DNA of 64,000 nt, taken from DASYML01 sp036399835 (lineage in GTDB: Bacteria; Acidobacteriota; Blastocatellia; Pyrinomonadales; Pyrinomonadaceae). Shown here in pieces: positions 8,233-17,760 of this stretch. Location: assembly GCA_036399835.1 (NCBI GenBank), contig DASWMI010000068.1:1-64000 (forward strand). Reading direction: 5' to 3'. Within the stretch, counting starts at the first letter, position 1; each line of letters starts with the position of its first letter. The notes below the pieces were generated by a model. That model made no database searches. It was not told the origin of the DNA and worked only from the letters and a program-made list of their open reading frames with translations. A program made the position numbers and the translations under genes.

Positions 8233-9021
8233 TTATACAGGGTTGAGGATGACAATTTCTGCGCGTTCGCGTGCGGTGTCGAGAAAGGCATCCGTATCGG
8301 ATTCGATTTTGCTTTCGGTCAACGTCTGTTGAAGCTCTTCGCGGGCCTGGTCCAGCGTGGGAACGAGGCGTCCGGGGTTGCGCTGGCGAAAGCGCGGGAC
8401 AAAGACATCGCGATAATAGCTCGCGACCTCTTCCGGCGAGACGACCGTGAAAGAGCGGAAGCGGAAGTTGAGATATTTTTCGATGGCGACGCGCTGCCTG
8501 ATTATCTCTCTCAAGCGTTCGTCTTCGATAGAGCTGAAACCTACGCGGCGCAGTCGGCGCTCAAACTCGCTCGGCGGAAATCTCTTGGCGATCTCATCGA
8601 GCGCGGCCTTAATCTCTGCATCGGTCGGGGCAATCGAGGGCAGTCTTTCCGCTTCCTGCAAGATTAAATGCTGGTCTATCAAAAGCTGTAAGGCGCGATT
8701 GAGAATCTCCGAGCCTGGATTATCAAGCGGCGTGTCGGGCTGAAGCGCCAACTGCCAGAGCAGGTCCGAGTAAGTTATCAGGTCCGGCTGCGAGACGCCG
8801 CCGTTGACGGTCGCCACCATCTTGTCCGTCACGGTCTGCGCCTGGACCGTAGAAGAAAGCGTGCAAAGGGAGAAAGGCAGCAGGAAAATGGATAAGAGCA
8901 AAGCCATCGGAAATCTTTTTGGTCCTAATCTCTCTGGTCCAAATCCTTCCGGTCTTCGACAGGCTCTCGCGCTTTCGTCTCTGCTCTCTACGACGTGGTT
9001 GTCTCCGATGTTCTGCTTCAT
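8233..9021 (-). CDS. SurA N-terminal-like periplasmic chaperone, no PPIase domain
   Basis: A 262-residue protein with a hydrophobic export signal at about residues 39-62 (MALLLSIFLLPFSL...QAQ). The mature part is helical and resembles the N-terminal chaperone domain of SurA (MVATVNGG near the start, ALQLLIDQHLILQEA, then charged helices with EIIRQRVAIEKYL). No parvulin PPIase domain follows, so it would be a chaperone only. The start is uncertain: ATG 9021 has an AAGGAAAG site lying in the 26-nt gap after the BamA stop, suggesting translation coupling, but gives an unusually long 38-residue n-region; ATG 8907 gives a normal signal peptide but lacks a site. Position directly downstream of an Omp85 gene fits a role in carrying outer-membrane proteins. 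Confidence 0.7.
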   Translation of the reverse strand: MKQNIGDNHVVESRDESARACRRPEGFGPERLGPKRFPMALLLSIFLLPFSLCTLSSTVQAQTVTDKMVATVNGGVSQPDLITYSDLLWQLALQPDTPLDNPGSEILNRALQLLIDQHLILQEAERLPSIAPTDAEIKAALDEIAKRFPPSEFERRLRRVGFSSIEDERLREIIRQRVAIEKYLNFRFRSFTVVSPEEVASYYRDVFVPRFRQRNPGRLVPTLDQAREELQQTLTESKIESDTDAFLDTARERAEIVILNPV

Positions 9022-9047
9022 GGCTTTGACCCTTTCACTTTCCTTCT

Positions 9048-12000
9048 TCAGAACGCCTGCGTAAAGCGGAAGTGCAGTTGGCTACTCTTGGGGCGAATGG
9101 TCGCCGGACCATCCAGGCGTTGCGGTACGAGGAACTCCGGCGGGTTGAGCAGCAGGCCGTAATCCACCGCCAGCGAGCCTCCGATGGGAGTCTTGATGCG
9201 CAGACCGAGGCCGACCGTGTGCGTCCAGCGCGAGCGCAGGTTGACGCGCTCGATCTCTGATAATCCCGGATTCTGCGAGTTGCTCTCTTTGCCGAAGAGT
9301 TCGCTGATGTTGCGGAACACGTTGCCGCCGTCGTAGAACGGGACGACCTGTAGGAGCTTGGTGAGAGGCACACGCAGCTCAAGATTGGTGACGGCCATCG
9401 CATTGCCTCCAATCGGGACGAGGAAGGGATTGATGCGGACCAGCTCGCCCTTTTGATTGCGCAGCAGACCGCAGGCCGGGCTGATGGGCGCATTCAGGTT
9501 GTTCGGGTCGGGCAGAAAACATTGCGGCGCGACGACGCGCGGCCCCGCCTCTTCATAACCGAAACCGCGCAAGGTGCTGGACCCGCCGGAAAAGAATCGC
9601 TCGCTAATCGGCAAGGTCAAATCAACGTCGTCAATAAGGCCGTTGTCGTTGCGGTCGCGCGGATTGAAGAGACTCGCGAGGCCCAGTTGCAGGTTGCCAG
9701 CCAGCACGGCCCGGCGCAGGAAATCGAACCTGTGATAACGACTGTATCTCGCGAGCAGCTTGTTGAAAGAGAGATTGCCGCCGAGCTGACGCAGCGCGAG
9801 GCTGTAATCGACGTTGATAAACTGGCCGCGCGTGGCGTCAAACTGGCTGTCGCGCGTATCGCGCACGAAGGTTGCGCCAAAGCGAGAGAGACGAATCGCG
9901 CGGTCCGGCCTCAGGATGTCTGCGATGAGGAGGCTGTTGATGTTAAAGAGCCGCACGTCCTCGTAGCTGTAACGCAGAAAGATGGCGGTGCGGGTTTTCT
10001 GGTCCAGCACGCGGTTTGTCTCGGCGTTAAAGGTAAAGCGATTGATGGTTGGCTCGCGCTCCGTCTCGCATTGAGCTTCCGCCAGAGGGCAGTTGACATC
10101 AATCGGGTTGCCTTCCTCGTTGAGCCGCTGGACGATGCCGAAATTGCCGCGATCAATCGTCGAGCGGAAAAAGCGCGTGACGGTTGAATCGCGCGTGTAC
10201 TGCAAGGAGAGCGCGAGCGGGGCAAACTGCTTTTCGCCGTAACGCTGCCAGTAAGGGTTGTAATATTCGAGCCTGAGCGTTTGCTGTCGGCGGCTGGCAC
10301 GCAGGCGAATCGCGCCCTGTTGGAGCTTGCCGAAAAAGTTGACGTTGCGTATATCAAAGAAGCCGAGTGGACCATTATCCGTCGAATAGCCGCCACCGAT
10401 GGTACGCGCGCGCGGCTTTAGCTCTTCGACATCAATGATCACATCGCGCCTCTTATATCCGGAAGTGTTCTCGCCCGCAGACTCCGTCGTGATGATGACC
10501 TGGCGGAAAGCATCGGTCGCATAAAGTATGCGCTCGCTCTCGCTAATCTTGTCTGCACGCAGGACATCCCCCTCCTTGAGCGGGATGGCGTTGACGATGG
10601 CCTCTCTTTCGGTCAGGACGTTGCCGTTAACGATGATGCGATTGATAAAGACCTTATCGCCCTCCTGCCTGATGGTATAAACGAGGCGCACCTGTTCCTC
10701 TGTCGTGCCGTCGGCGAGCTTGACCTTTGGCAGCTCGACGAGGGAGAAATCCAGACGCGCATCAACATAACCACCGCGCGCGTAGAGATTGAGCAGGCGG
10801 TCGCCATCTGCGCGAGCCTGTGTACGCGAGAAGGGAGCGCCGGGGACGGTCTTATAACAATGCGGGGCTGGACCAGTAGTATTGGTTGCGAGGGCCTCGC
10901 AACGCTCGCGTCCTGCGGTTTCGAGTTCCTGTTGCAGCCGCGAGGCCGTGTAAATCTGGTTGCCGCGAATCTCCACGTCGGCGATGCGCGTCAGCTCTTT
11001 CTGGTCCACGACAAAAGTGATGATGAGATTCTCGCCGTTGATCGAGACGCCCTGGCGGACGGTGACATCCGCGCGCCTGTAACCCAGGTCGCGCATGCGG
11101 TCGCGGATTCTGCGCCGGTCCTGTTCAAGCAGCTCGCGGCTCGTGTAGCCGCGCCCGTACCCGAGGAAGGGAATAAAGCCGAGCGCGTTGGCCTCCTGAC
11201 TTCTCAGGTCGTCTTCGACATCAGAGAAGCTGAGCTTGTCCGTCCCCTCTATGCGAATGTCCGTCAGCTTAAAGCGGCGTCCACGCTCAACCTGATAACT
11301 AATCTGGACCGTGTGCCCTGTGAGCTGCTCCGGGTTTAGCGTGAGGCAGGCTTCGGGCGTGCCGTTGTCGCTCATCTCGGGCAAGGGGGGCGTGACGGTG
11401 CAGGCGGCTGTCACTTCGGCAAAAAAGTAGCCCTCCTCTTGCAGGCTGTTGCGCAGGCGACGCGCGCCCTCTTCGATGGCCGATGCGTCAATATTGCCCT
11501 CGCGCTTGACGGGCAATAGCTCGCGCGCCTTCTTCTCCTTCAACTCGTAATCCACCAGCCGGACTTCGACCTTTGGACCAATCCCGCCCGTCAGGTTGAC
11601 AGTCACAAGGTTGGACGCGGAATCAAGCGAGACCTGCGGGTCATTGAGCTGCGGCGCTAAATAGCCAAGCGCGATGATGGCCTGGCGTATGCGGCCCAGG
11701 TCTTCGCCCAGAGACTGGCGCGAGAAGGGCGCGCCAGGTTGCAGCTTGAGAGTGGGGCGGACCTGCGCGGCGTCAAACCCCGCGATGCTGATGTTGAAGG
11801 CCGCGACGCGCGCCTGTTCGTTGAGCCTGATGCGATAGGTGACGCGAGCGCGCGTGCCGCCCGTGTCGAGCTGCGGTGTGAAATCAACTTCGGCGCGGAA
11901 GAAACCACGGTCGCGCAGGTATTCCTGTATGAGGTCGGCGTTGCGCCGCAAGTTCTGCTCTGTAAAACGCGCGCCCGGCTCAAGCATGTTGAGACGCGCG

Positions 12001-12437
12001 CGTATCTCATCTTCAGAAACAGCCGTGCCCGGCGGGACGTTAAGAATATCCAGGGCCACATCGCCGACGAGCACCTGGCGATGGACGACGAAGCGCAGGC
12101 GTATTGGACCAGCGCCGCCCTGCGCCGCTCCCGGGCGTTCAAAGACTTCGACGCGCGCGTTATCAACACGGCCCGAATCAAAGAGCGCCTGAAGCGCATC
12201 GCGCACGCGCACGGCTGAATATTCCGTGCCGACATTAATCAAGGACGCAAACTCTGCCTGTGCCGAAGGGTCTTCGGGCGAGCCTTCAATGACGACCTCG
12301 ACGGCTTCAATAGGACGCCCTTCATAATCGCCCACGTCCGCCGCCGCGCGCGCGCGCACGACCGCGCCGTGCGCTAACAGAAAAGCGCCAAGCATCAACA
12401 CACAGAGAAAGAAACGAAGCTGCACCCTTGTTCTCAT
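9048..12437 (-). CDS. Outer membrane assembly protein of the Omp85 family (BamA/TamA)
   Basis: A 1129-residue outer-membrane protein that would fold and insert other beta-barrels. A signal peptide (about 1-33) is followed by several POTRA-type repeats; at least five can be suggested from recurring beta-alpha-alpha-beta signals such as GARFTEQNLRRNADLI, GAPFSRQSLGEDL, GYTSRELLEQDRRRI and GDVLRADKISESERI. The C-terminal half is a beta barrel rich in alternating aromatics and ends in the typical terminal Phe (FRFTQAF). It is longer than E. coli BamA (about 810) because of extra POTRA-like sequence. The TTG six codons upstream is also possible; ATG 12437 is preferred. Its neighbour upstream encodes a TamB-like protein, so this may be the TamA-like partner rather than, or as well as, BamA. 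Confidence 0.88.
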   Translation of the reverse strand: MRTRVQLRFFLCVLMLGAFLLAHGAVVRARAAADVGDYEGRPIEAVEVVIEGSPEDPSAQAEFASLINVGTEYSAVRVRDALQALFDSGRVDNARVEVFERPGAAQGGAGPIRLRFVVHRQVLVGDVALDILNVPPGTAVSEDEIRARLNMLEPGARFTEQNLRRNADLIQEYLRDRGFFRAEVDFTPQLDTGGTRARVTYRIRLNEQARVAAFNISIAGFDAAQVRPTLKLQPGAPFSRQSLGEDLGRIRQAIIALGYLAPQLNDPQVSLDSASNLVTVNLTGGIGPKVEVRLVDYELKEKKARELLPVKREGNIDASAIEEGARRLRNSLQEEGYFFAEVTAACTVTPPLPEMSDNGTPEACLTLNPEQLTGHTVQISYQVERGRRFKLTDIRIEGTDKLSFSDVEDDLRSQEANALGFIPFLGYGRGYTSRELLEQDRRRIRDRMRDLGYRRADVTVRQGVSINGENLIITFVVDQKELTRIADVEIRGNQIYTASRLQQELETAGRERCEALATNTTGPAPHCYKTVPGAPFSRTQARADGDRLLNLYARGGYVDARLDFSLVELPKVKLADGTTEEQVRLVYTIRQEGDKVFINRIIVNGNVLTEREAIVNAIPLKEGDVLRADKISESERILYATDAFRQVIITTESAGENTSGYKRRDVIIDVEELKPRARTIGGGYSTDNGPLGFFDIRNVNFFGKLQQGAIRLRASRRQQTLRLEYYNPYWQRYGEKQFAPLALSLQYTRDSTVTRFFRSTIDRGNFGIVQRLNEEGNPIDVNCPLAEAQCETEREPTINRFTFNAETNRVLDQKTRTAIFLRYSYEDVRLFNINSLLIADILRPDRAIRLSRFGATFVRDTRDSQFDATRGQFINVDYSLALRQLGGNLSFNKLLARYSRYHRFDFLRRAVLAGNLQLGLASLFNPRDRNDNGLIDDVDLTLPISERFFSGGSSTLRGFGYEEAGPRVVAPQCFLPDPNNLNAPISPACGLLRNQKGELVRINPFLVPIGGNAMAVTNLELRVPLTKLLQVVPFYDGGNVFRNISELFGKESNSQNPGLSEIERVNLRSRWTHTVGLGLRIKTPIGGSLAVDYGLLLNPPEFLVPQRLDGPATIRPKSSQLHFRFTQAF

Positions 12438-12440
12438 TAA

Positions 12441-12513
12441 TCGAGCAGTGAGCAATCAGCAGTTAAGAGTCTACAGGCTTTCGATTGTGCGTCGCTGACG
12501 GCTGACTCTGCTA
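12441..12513. repeat. Iterated-word hairpin filling the tamB/bamA gap
   Basis: Words of the GAGCAGTGAGCAATCAGCAG type (12443-12462) face GCTGACGGCTGACTCTGC (12494-12511). Together with the loop (contains AGGCTTTCG) they fill the 85-nt gap between the tamB stop and the bamA ATG. Confidence 0.6.
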
Positions 12514-12522
12514 AACGGCATT

Positions 12523-15500
12523 TCAAAATCTCTTATGAAAACGAATCTCAAAGCTAAAGTTATCGTTGCGCGACTGAAAGCCGCTGACGGAGCCTTGCTG
12601 GTACTGCGCGACGAAGGACAGGCGATTCGAGACGCGGTATTCGACGGCGATGACCTGATTCTGGTCCGACGTCAAATTGGTCGAATAAGTGATCGAGAGA
12701 TTCCGGTTAATCTGTCGCCCGACGGTCAGGCGCGCGGTCGGGCTTGAGCCGCCGCGACCCGTAATCAAAGGATCAATCTCGAAACGGTTGAGGCCGAAGA
12801 GCCTGTCCGTCGCGCGCCGCGCCGGAGCGTTAATCAGCGTGTCTGTCAGAAGGCTCGTCGCCGTGCCGATGGCAGACTGGCCGATGGTTGACTGGCTGGT
12901 CGAATCCATTGCCAGATCGCCCGTCGTGACCAGCGCGACGACATCCGCCTGCGGCAGCGCGGGGTCTGAGCGCACGACAGCGTTCGGCTGCGAGAGTGGT
13001 CCAGTCAAACCGACGATGACGCGATAACCGCGAATCTCGCTCTCGGCCTGGATATTGAGGAGCGGGTCTGCGTCGCGCTGCGCGGGCAGGTCTATAAAGG
13101 CGCGGGTCAGCTCGTAACGGTCGTTACGGAAAGTGAGCGTGCCGCGCGTGGCCGTAATGCGTCCAGAGATAATCGGGTCTTCGACCGGACCATTAACTTC
13201 GAGCGCGACAGAGCCGACGATGTCCGCCAGGTTGTTGCGTACAACGAGCGCGTCGCGGCCTACCACGCGCAGGCGGTCGAAGATGGTCGTCGTCGCAAAG
13301 GTCGAATCGCCCGTGCCCTCAGTCAGGGACGCCTCGCGCCGGCGATTGATGATGTCGGCCAGCTCTATGTCCTGCGTATATTCGGAGCGGCGCAGGTTGA
13401 CCGTGCCGGAGATAATCTGCTGGCGCTGCGTCCCCTTAATCTCAAGATTGGCATCGGCAGTTGATCTGAAATCCTGTGGGAAGGGGACGACCACGTTGTC
13501 CGCCGTGACGTTGACGACGAAACGCGAGAGCGTAAAGCCGTCGAGCAGGACGCCGCCCGTCAGCGCCACACGACCGCCGCCGAGATTGCCCGTCAGCGTG
13601 TCTATCTGCGCCTGGTTGGCGTTGAACCTGACGCGGCCATTGACGTTCGAGACCGTCAGGCGCTCGTCCGCGATGAGTGTCGAGATGGATGCGCCCGCGA
13701 CCGATGCTGTGCCAGTGATGCGCGGGTCTTCATAAGTCCCGCCGACGCGGACGTGCGCCTCCGCTATCCCTGAAGAGAAGATGTCCGGCGAGAGGCTGTT
13801 GAGGACGCGCAGGTTGAGCCTGCCGTCAACCGTCAGGTTCTGCTTGCCGCCAGCGCCGAGCGCCGCCGTGCCGCCGAAAACGAGGTCCGTGTCCGGCCCC
13901 TTGAAGGCCGTCTTCTCGAAGAAGACTTCGTTGGTCGAGAACTGGACCAGCATCGGCGAGACGGCTGTCAGCGGGATGTCTTCAACCTCGACGGTCAGCT
14001 CTGTAAATTCGGCGCGCCCGCGCAGGCCCGCGAGACCGAAGACGTTTTCGCCCTCGGCGTTTTCCGCGAAGAGGTTGCCGCTGGCGCGCAAGCTTCCGGT
14101 CGCGCGGCCAGAGACCCTGACGTTTGTGCCCGGCGGCAGGATGGCCGCAAAGAGCGGCGCGAGGTCAACGCCCGCGAGCGTCGTTTCTATCGTCGTCGGG
14201 AGCTGTTCTTTGCTGAGGTCTATGTTGGCGGCGATAACCTGCGGCTGGCCCAGCAGGCCCGTCCTGAAAGTGATGTTGAGCTGGCGATTCTCCGTCCGCC
14301 CGACCAGCGTCAGTTCTCCCGCGGGGCGACCGTTAATCGTCACCTCTCGGCCTTCGCCGTCGAAGTTAACCTCGTAGGTGGAGAAATCCGTGAAGATACC
14401 CTTGGCGCGGGCGTTGAGGCTGGCCGTGCCCGTCAGCTTGGGCAGACCGCGTGTCGTGCCGCTAAAGGAAGCGAGCCTGTCAAGCAGAACGTTTTCCGCG
14501 CGCCCCTCCAAGTTGAAGGCTTTGGTCTCCGTATTGAGCGTGCCGTTGGCCGTCACGTGACCGGCTGTAAAGCGCGCATCAACCGTTTCAAGATTGACAT
14601 CGGGGCCGCTAAAGGTCGCGCGCGCAGAGATGCTCTCGAAAGGCTCGTTATTCAGAGAGCCTGGTCCAAAACGCAAATCGGCTTTGCCGTTCATCGCACC
14701 GGGCAGCCCCGTGATGTTGATGCTGCCCGAAAGGTCCGAGCGCAGGCTGACGGTCGAGAGGTCGGGCACTGGCGAAGGATTGTCTATCCTGCCGCGACTA
14801 AAGTTTGAGAGGATGGCGACCAGGTTCTGGCCGTTGACGCGTTCGAGCGTGGCATTGAGCGTGATGTTGTCTTTGCCCAGACGCGGGACCGTCAGGTCAA
14901 ACTGCACGCCGCCGCCGTCGCGCTCCGTCAAACGACCATCGGGGACGCGTAGCTCTGTCGCCGTCGAGTTGATGGAGGCCGTGAGCGAGCCTACGTCCTG
15001 CCCGTTGAGGATGAGAGAATCCAGCGAGACACGACCGTTGATTTCCGGCTCGGTCAGCTTGCCGCGCAAAGTCCCGTTGAAGGAGAGATTTCCGGCCAAC
15101 TCTACGCCGTAGGTGTTAAGCTGCTCCTCCACGTCGGGCAGCAGGCCGGACGTGGCGAGCACGCGCTGAAGCTCCGCCGCGTCGCTCGAAGCGAGATTGA
15201 TTTGCAGATTTGAATTCGCGCTCTCGAAAGAGAATTGGCCCGTCGCCGTCAACTCGCTCGCGGCTGTGCGCAGGTTGGCCCGCTCTATGTTGAAGAGTCC
15301 GCGGTCTGCGCGTAAGGCGACCTCGCCGTTTAAGGGCGTGCGCCCGCTCGCATCGTCTCCGGTCTCGGCAGTAAAAGAGATACGCGCGTTGCCGCTGGCC
15401 TGCGTCAGGTCGGTTTCGGGAAATCTGAGGTCGGCAGTGCCCGTTGCCTGACCCGCGACGGGCATCGCGCGACCCGAAAGAAGCGAGACGAGCTTGCCGA

Positions 15501-17568
15501 CATCCAGATTGCTGAATTCTGCCGAGACGTGCGACGAGCCGCGACGCGCGAGGCTCACCACGGCATTACCGCGCGCACTGCCGCCCATCACTTCCGCGTT
15601 AAAATTGTTGACCTGAATCTGGCTGTTGCTGGCGACGACATTCGCACGCGCTGCACCGAGGTTGACTTCGCCCAGGACGCCTCCGCCCAGGCTCAAATCC
15701 GCGCTCGCGCGGTAGCTCCCAGAAGGCTCAACCGTAAAAGCCAGACGAGCGACCCTCAGATTGTCCAGATGACCCGGCGGTAATCCTCCCGCGCTTTTGC
15801 CTTCAGCGATATTGACCGTCCCGACGTTGAAGTCTGCTGTAGAGCCTTGCACACGCCCGTCGCGAATCGCCAGCCGCACGCCGGCGATGTTGAGCGAGCC
15901 AATCTGCGCGCCCCTCGCGTTGATGCCGCCGACGCGCAAGTTGTCCGATGTCACATTGGTTGTCCCGTCGCGGCTGGTAAAGTCCACGCCAGTCGCCGTC
16001 AGGCCGTTGACGCGCGTACCGGAAGCCGTCACCGTCTCAGCCTGCACGCTCTGCGCGGTGCCCTTCGTCACCTGATTCTCTGAGCGCAACTGGACGTTCG
16101 AGAGGCGCACGCCGCCGAGGCTCGCGCCGGATGAATTAACGCTGGCGGCGAAGGCCCGGCCCATGCGGGCGACCAGAGTATTCTCGCGCGATTCTGCCAT
16201 CACATCGCTGAGGATGAGACCGCTGACGCTGGTCGAGTTGGTATAACGCAGAGAGGCCGAGCGCAGCTCGCCCAGAAAACGAAAGTCCGTGCCCGTGCCC
16301 ATCACGCCGCCCGCCAGTTGGACCATGTTTAATTGAAAATCGCCGACGGTTAAAAGCTCCGCCACGGCGCGACCGTTCAAATCGTAATTCTTGCCCTGGC
16401 CCGACCCGCGCGCCGTCACGTTCAGAGCGCGCAGCCGCACGTTGTCCGCCGCCAGCGCGTCGGATTTAATCTGGCCGTCCAACTGGTAACGGTCGCCCTC
16501 GCCCGAGACCGTACCTTCAAAGCTACCGACGCCGCGCAAGGTCGCACCGGCCTGGAGCACATCCGAAGCCTGCGTCAAATCAATGGTCGCTTTGGCCTGC
16601 AACTGGTAACGCAGATTCCGCCAGTCGTCCATCGTCCCCGAAAGATGAGCTTCGGCCAGAGGCGAGCGCAGGGTCAGCTCCTGAATCTCAGCGCGAGTCT
16701 GGTTGACGCGTCCCCTGGCGTTAATCTCAATGTTGTTGATGGCGGGTCTGCCATCGTAAGTGAGGGTCGAGTTGGTGGAAGAGAAAACGACCGTGTTCAT
16801 CCAGCTTGCGGCGGGCGCGTTGGGGTCGTCCGGCTGTATATTGAGAGCGAGGTTGCGAGCTTCGCCGCTCAGCTCGTGCTGCGCGTCGCCGTAGTGGACC
16901 AGCCCGCCGTTAATCTTGATGAGAGCCGTCGAATAAGAGAAGAGAAGGCGCTTGTTAGGTTCCGGCGGCGGCAGATGCAGGTTGCGAAAGTTTGAGTTGC
17001 CCTCGGCATCATAGGTCACCCAGAATTCTGGATTATCAATGACGAGAGATTCGAGGTTGACATTACGCCTCAACCGCAGCGCGTAGAGGTCTTCGACGCG
17101 CACAGTCGCCAGCATACGCTCAATCCTGCCGATGCGCTCTCCGGTCTTCGCGTCATAAAGCTCTATCCCGCGCATCTCGACCGTGCGCGGGCTGATGGCC
17201 GTGTGAAACTCTTTAATCTCCGCGCGGATGCCGTAGGTGGCGAGCGTCGTCTTAATCTGGTTGGCGACGTAGCGATCAATAAAGCCGAGCTTGTAAGCCG
17301 TGATGATGAGCAGGACGAGGAGGAAGAGACCGGCGGCGACGGCGATGGTCGCGATGAGCGCATTGCGGCGCGTCACCCAGCGGCGGCGCTGGCCCTGCGG
17401 CGTCAAAGGCTCCGGGCGGTCTGCGTCGCGCTCAGCCGCGCGCTCGGCGGCTGGCGGCAGCGGCTTGTCGGTCTCCGATTGGAGAACCTTTTCTGTCGCT
17501 TCCTCTTGTCTTTCGGGCGGCGTGCCGGAGGAAGGCTCGTCGCGGTCATCAACGGGCATAGGGCGCAC
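12523..17568 (-). CDS. TamB-like inter-membrane protein (AsmA/TamB family, DUF490 C-terminus)
   Basis: A 1681-residue protein. Residues 1-65 are cytoplasmic, acidic and Pro-rich; one membrane helix lies near 70-92 (IATIAVAAGLFLLVLLI); the rest is a long repetitive beta-strand protein of the TamB/YhdP/VPS13-like bridge type, with many GRV, NATG and LRG-like turns. The C-terminal 400 residues fit the TamB domain, including a GTA/TGDLA segment and a final strand-rich FEIRFHKRF. TamB-type proteins span the periplasm and are implicated in moving phospholipids to the outer membrane or in barrel assembly with TamA. GTG 17568 has a GAAGG site 7 nt upstream; the ATG three codons later is an alternative. 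It is first in the minus-strand envelope cluster. Confidence 0.9.
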   Translation of the reverse strand: MRPMPVDDRDEPSSGTPPERQEEATEKVLQSETDKPLPPAAERAAERDADRPEPLTPQGQRRRWVTRRNALIATIAVAAGLFLLVLLIITAYKLGFIDRYVANQIKTTLATYGIRAEIKEFHTAISPRTVEMRGIELYDAKTGERIGRIERMLATVRVEDLYALRLRRNVNLESLVIDNPEFWVTYDAEGNSNFRNLHLPPPEPNKRLLFSYSTALIKINGGLVHYGDAQHELSGEARNLALNIQPDDPNAPAASWMNTVVFSSTNSTLTYDGRPAINNIEINARGRVNQTRAEIQELTLRSPLAEAHLSGTMDDWRNLRYQLQAKATIDLTQASDVLQAGATLRGVGSFEGTVSGEGDRYQLDGQIKSDALAADNVRLRALNVTARGSGQGKNYDLNGRAVAELLTVGDFQLNMVQLAGGVMGTGTDFRFLGELRSASLRYTNSTSVSGLILSDVMAESRENTLVARMGRAFAASVNSSGASLGGVRLSNVQLRSENQVTKGTAQSVQAETVTASGTRVNGLTATGVDFTSRDGTTNVTSDNLRVGGINARGAQIGSLNIAGVRLAIRDGRVQGSTADFNVGTVNIAEGKSAGGLPPGHLDNLRVARLAFTVEPSGSYRASADLSLGGGVLGEVNLGAARANVVASNSQIQVNNFNAEVMGGSARGNAVVSLARRGSSHVSAEFSNLDVGKLVSLLSGRAMPVAGQATGTADLRFPETDLTQASGNARISFTAETGDDASGRTPLNGEVALRADRGLFNIERANLRTAASELTATGQFSFESANSNLQINLASSDAAELQRVLATSGLLPDVEEQLNTYGVELAGNLSFNGTLRGKLTEPEINGRVSLDSLILNGQDVGSLTASINSTATELRVPDGRLTERDGGGVQFDLTVPRLGKDNITLNATLERVNGQNLVAILSNFSRGRIDNPSPVPDLSTVSLRSDLSGSINITGLPGAMNGKADLRFGPGSLNNEPFESISARATFSGPDVNLETVDARFTAGHVTANGTLNTETKAFNLEGRAENVLLDRLASFSGTTRGLPKLTGTASLNARAKGIFTDFSTYEVNFDGEGREVTINGRPAGELTLVGRTENRQLNITFRTGLLGQPQVIAANIDLSKEQLPTTIETTLAGVDLAPLFAAILPPGTNVRVSGRATGSLRASGNLFAENAEGENVFGLAGLRGRAEFTELTVEVEDIPLTAVSPMLVQFSTNEVFFEKTAFKGPDTDLVFGGTAALGAGGKQNLTVDGRLNLRVLNSLSPDIFSSGIAEAHVRVGGTYEDPRITGTASVAGASISTLIADERLTVSNVNGRVRFNANQAQIDTLTGNLGGGRVALTGGVLLDGFTLSRFVVNVTADNVVVPFPQDFRSTADANLEIKGTQRQQIISGTVNLRRSEYTQDIELADIINRRREASLTEGTGDSTFATTTIFDRLRVVGRDALVVRNNLADIVGSVALEVNGPVEDPIISGRITATRGTLTFRNDRYELTRAFIDLPAQRDADPLLNIQAESEIRGYRVIVGLTGPLSQPNAVVRSDPALPQADVVALVTTGDLAMDSTSQSTIGQSAIGTATSLLTDTLINAPARRATDRLFGLNRFEIDPLITGRGGSSPTARLTVGRQINRNLSITYSTNLTSDQNQVIAVEYRVSNRLSFVAQYQQGSVSGFQSRNDNFSFEIRFHKRF

Positions 17569-17662
17569 ACTTGAGCCTTCAAGGGATGGCTCGGAGAAAA
17601 ATTTATTAACGCAAGGGAGAGAACCCGAAAACTGTAATCAGGTAAGCCTTCAAACGTCAACC

Positions 17663-17760
17663 AAAAAAGTCTGAGAGTCTGAGAGTCCGAGAGTCTAGGA
17701 GTCCGAAGTCAAAAGCTTTTGTCTTTTGACTCTCGGACTCTCGGACTCCGGACTGTTTTC
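17663..17760. repeat. Iterated-word hairpin (AGTCTGAG family) overlapping the 3' end of ribB
   Basis: Left arm words AGTCTGAGAGTCTGAG (17669-17710) pair with right arm words GACTCTCGGACTCTCGGA (17729-17754); the loop is AAAAGCTTTTGTC. The ribB stop codon (17695-17697) lies inside the left arm, so the whole right arm is translated. Same word family as 8134-8232. Confidence 0.85.

Noticed and set aside
9453..10187. Long plus-strand frames opposite the Omp85 gene
   Set aside because: Antisense shadows of a well-supported gene; no domain signals.
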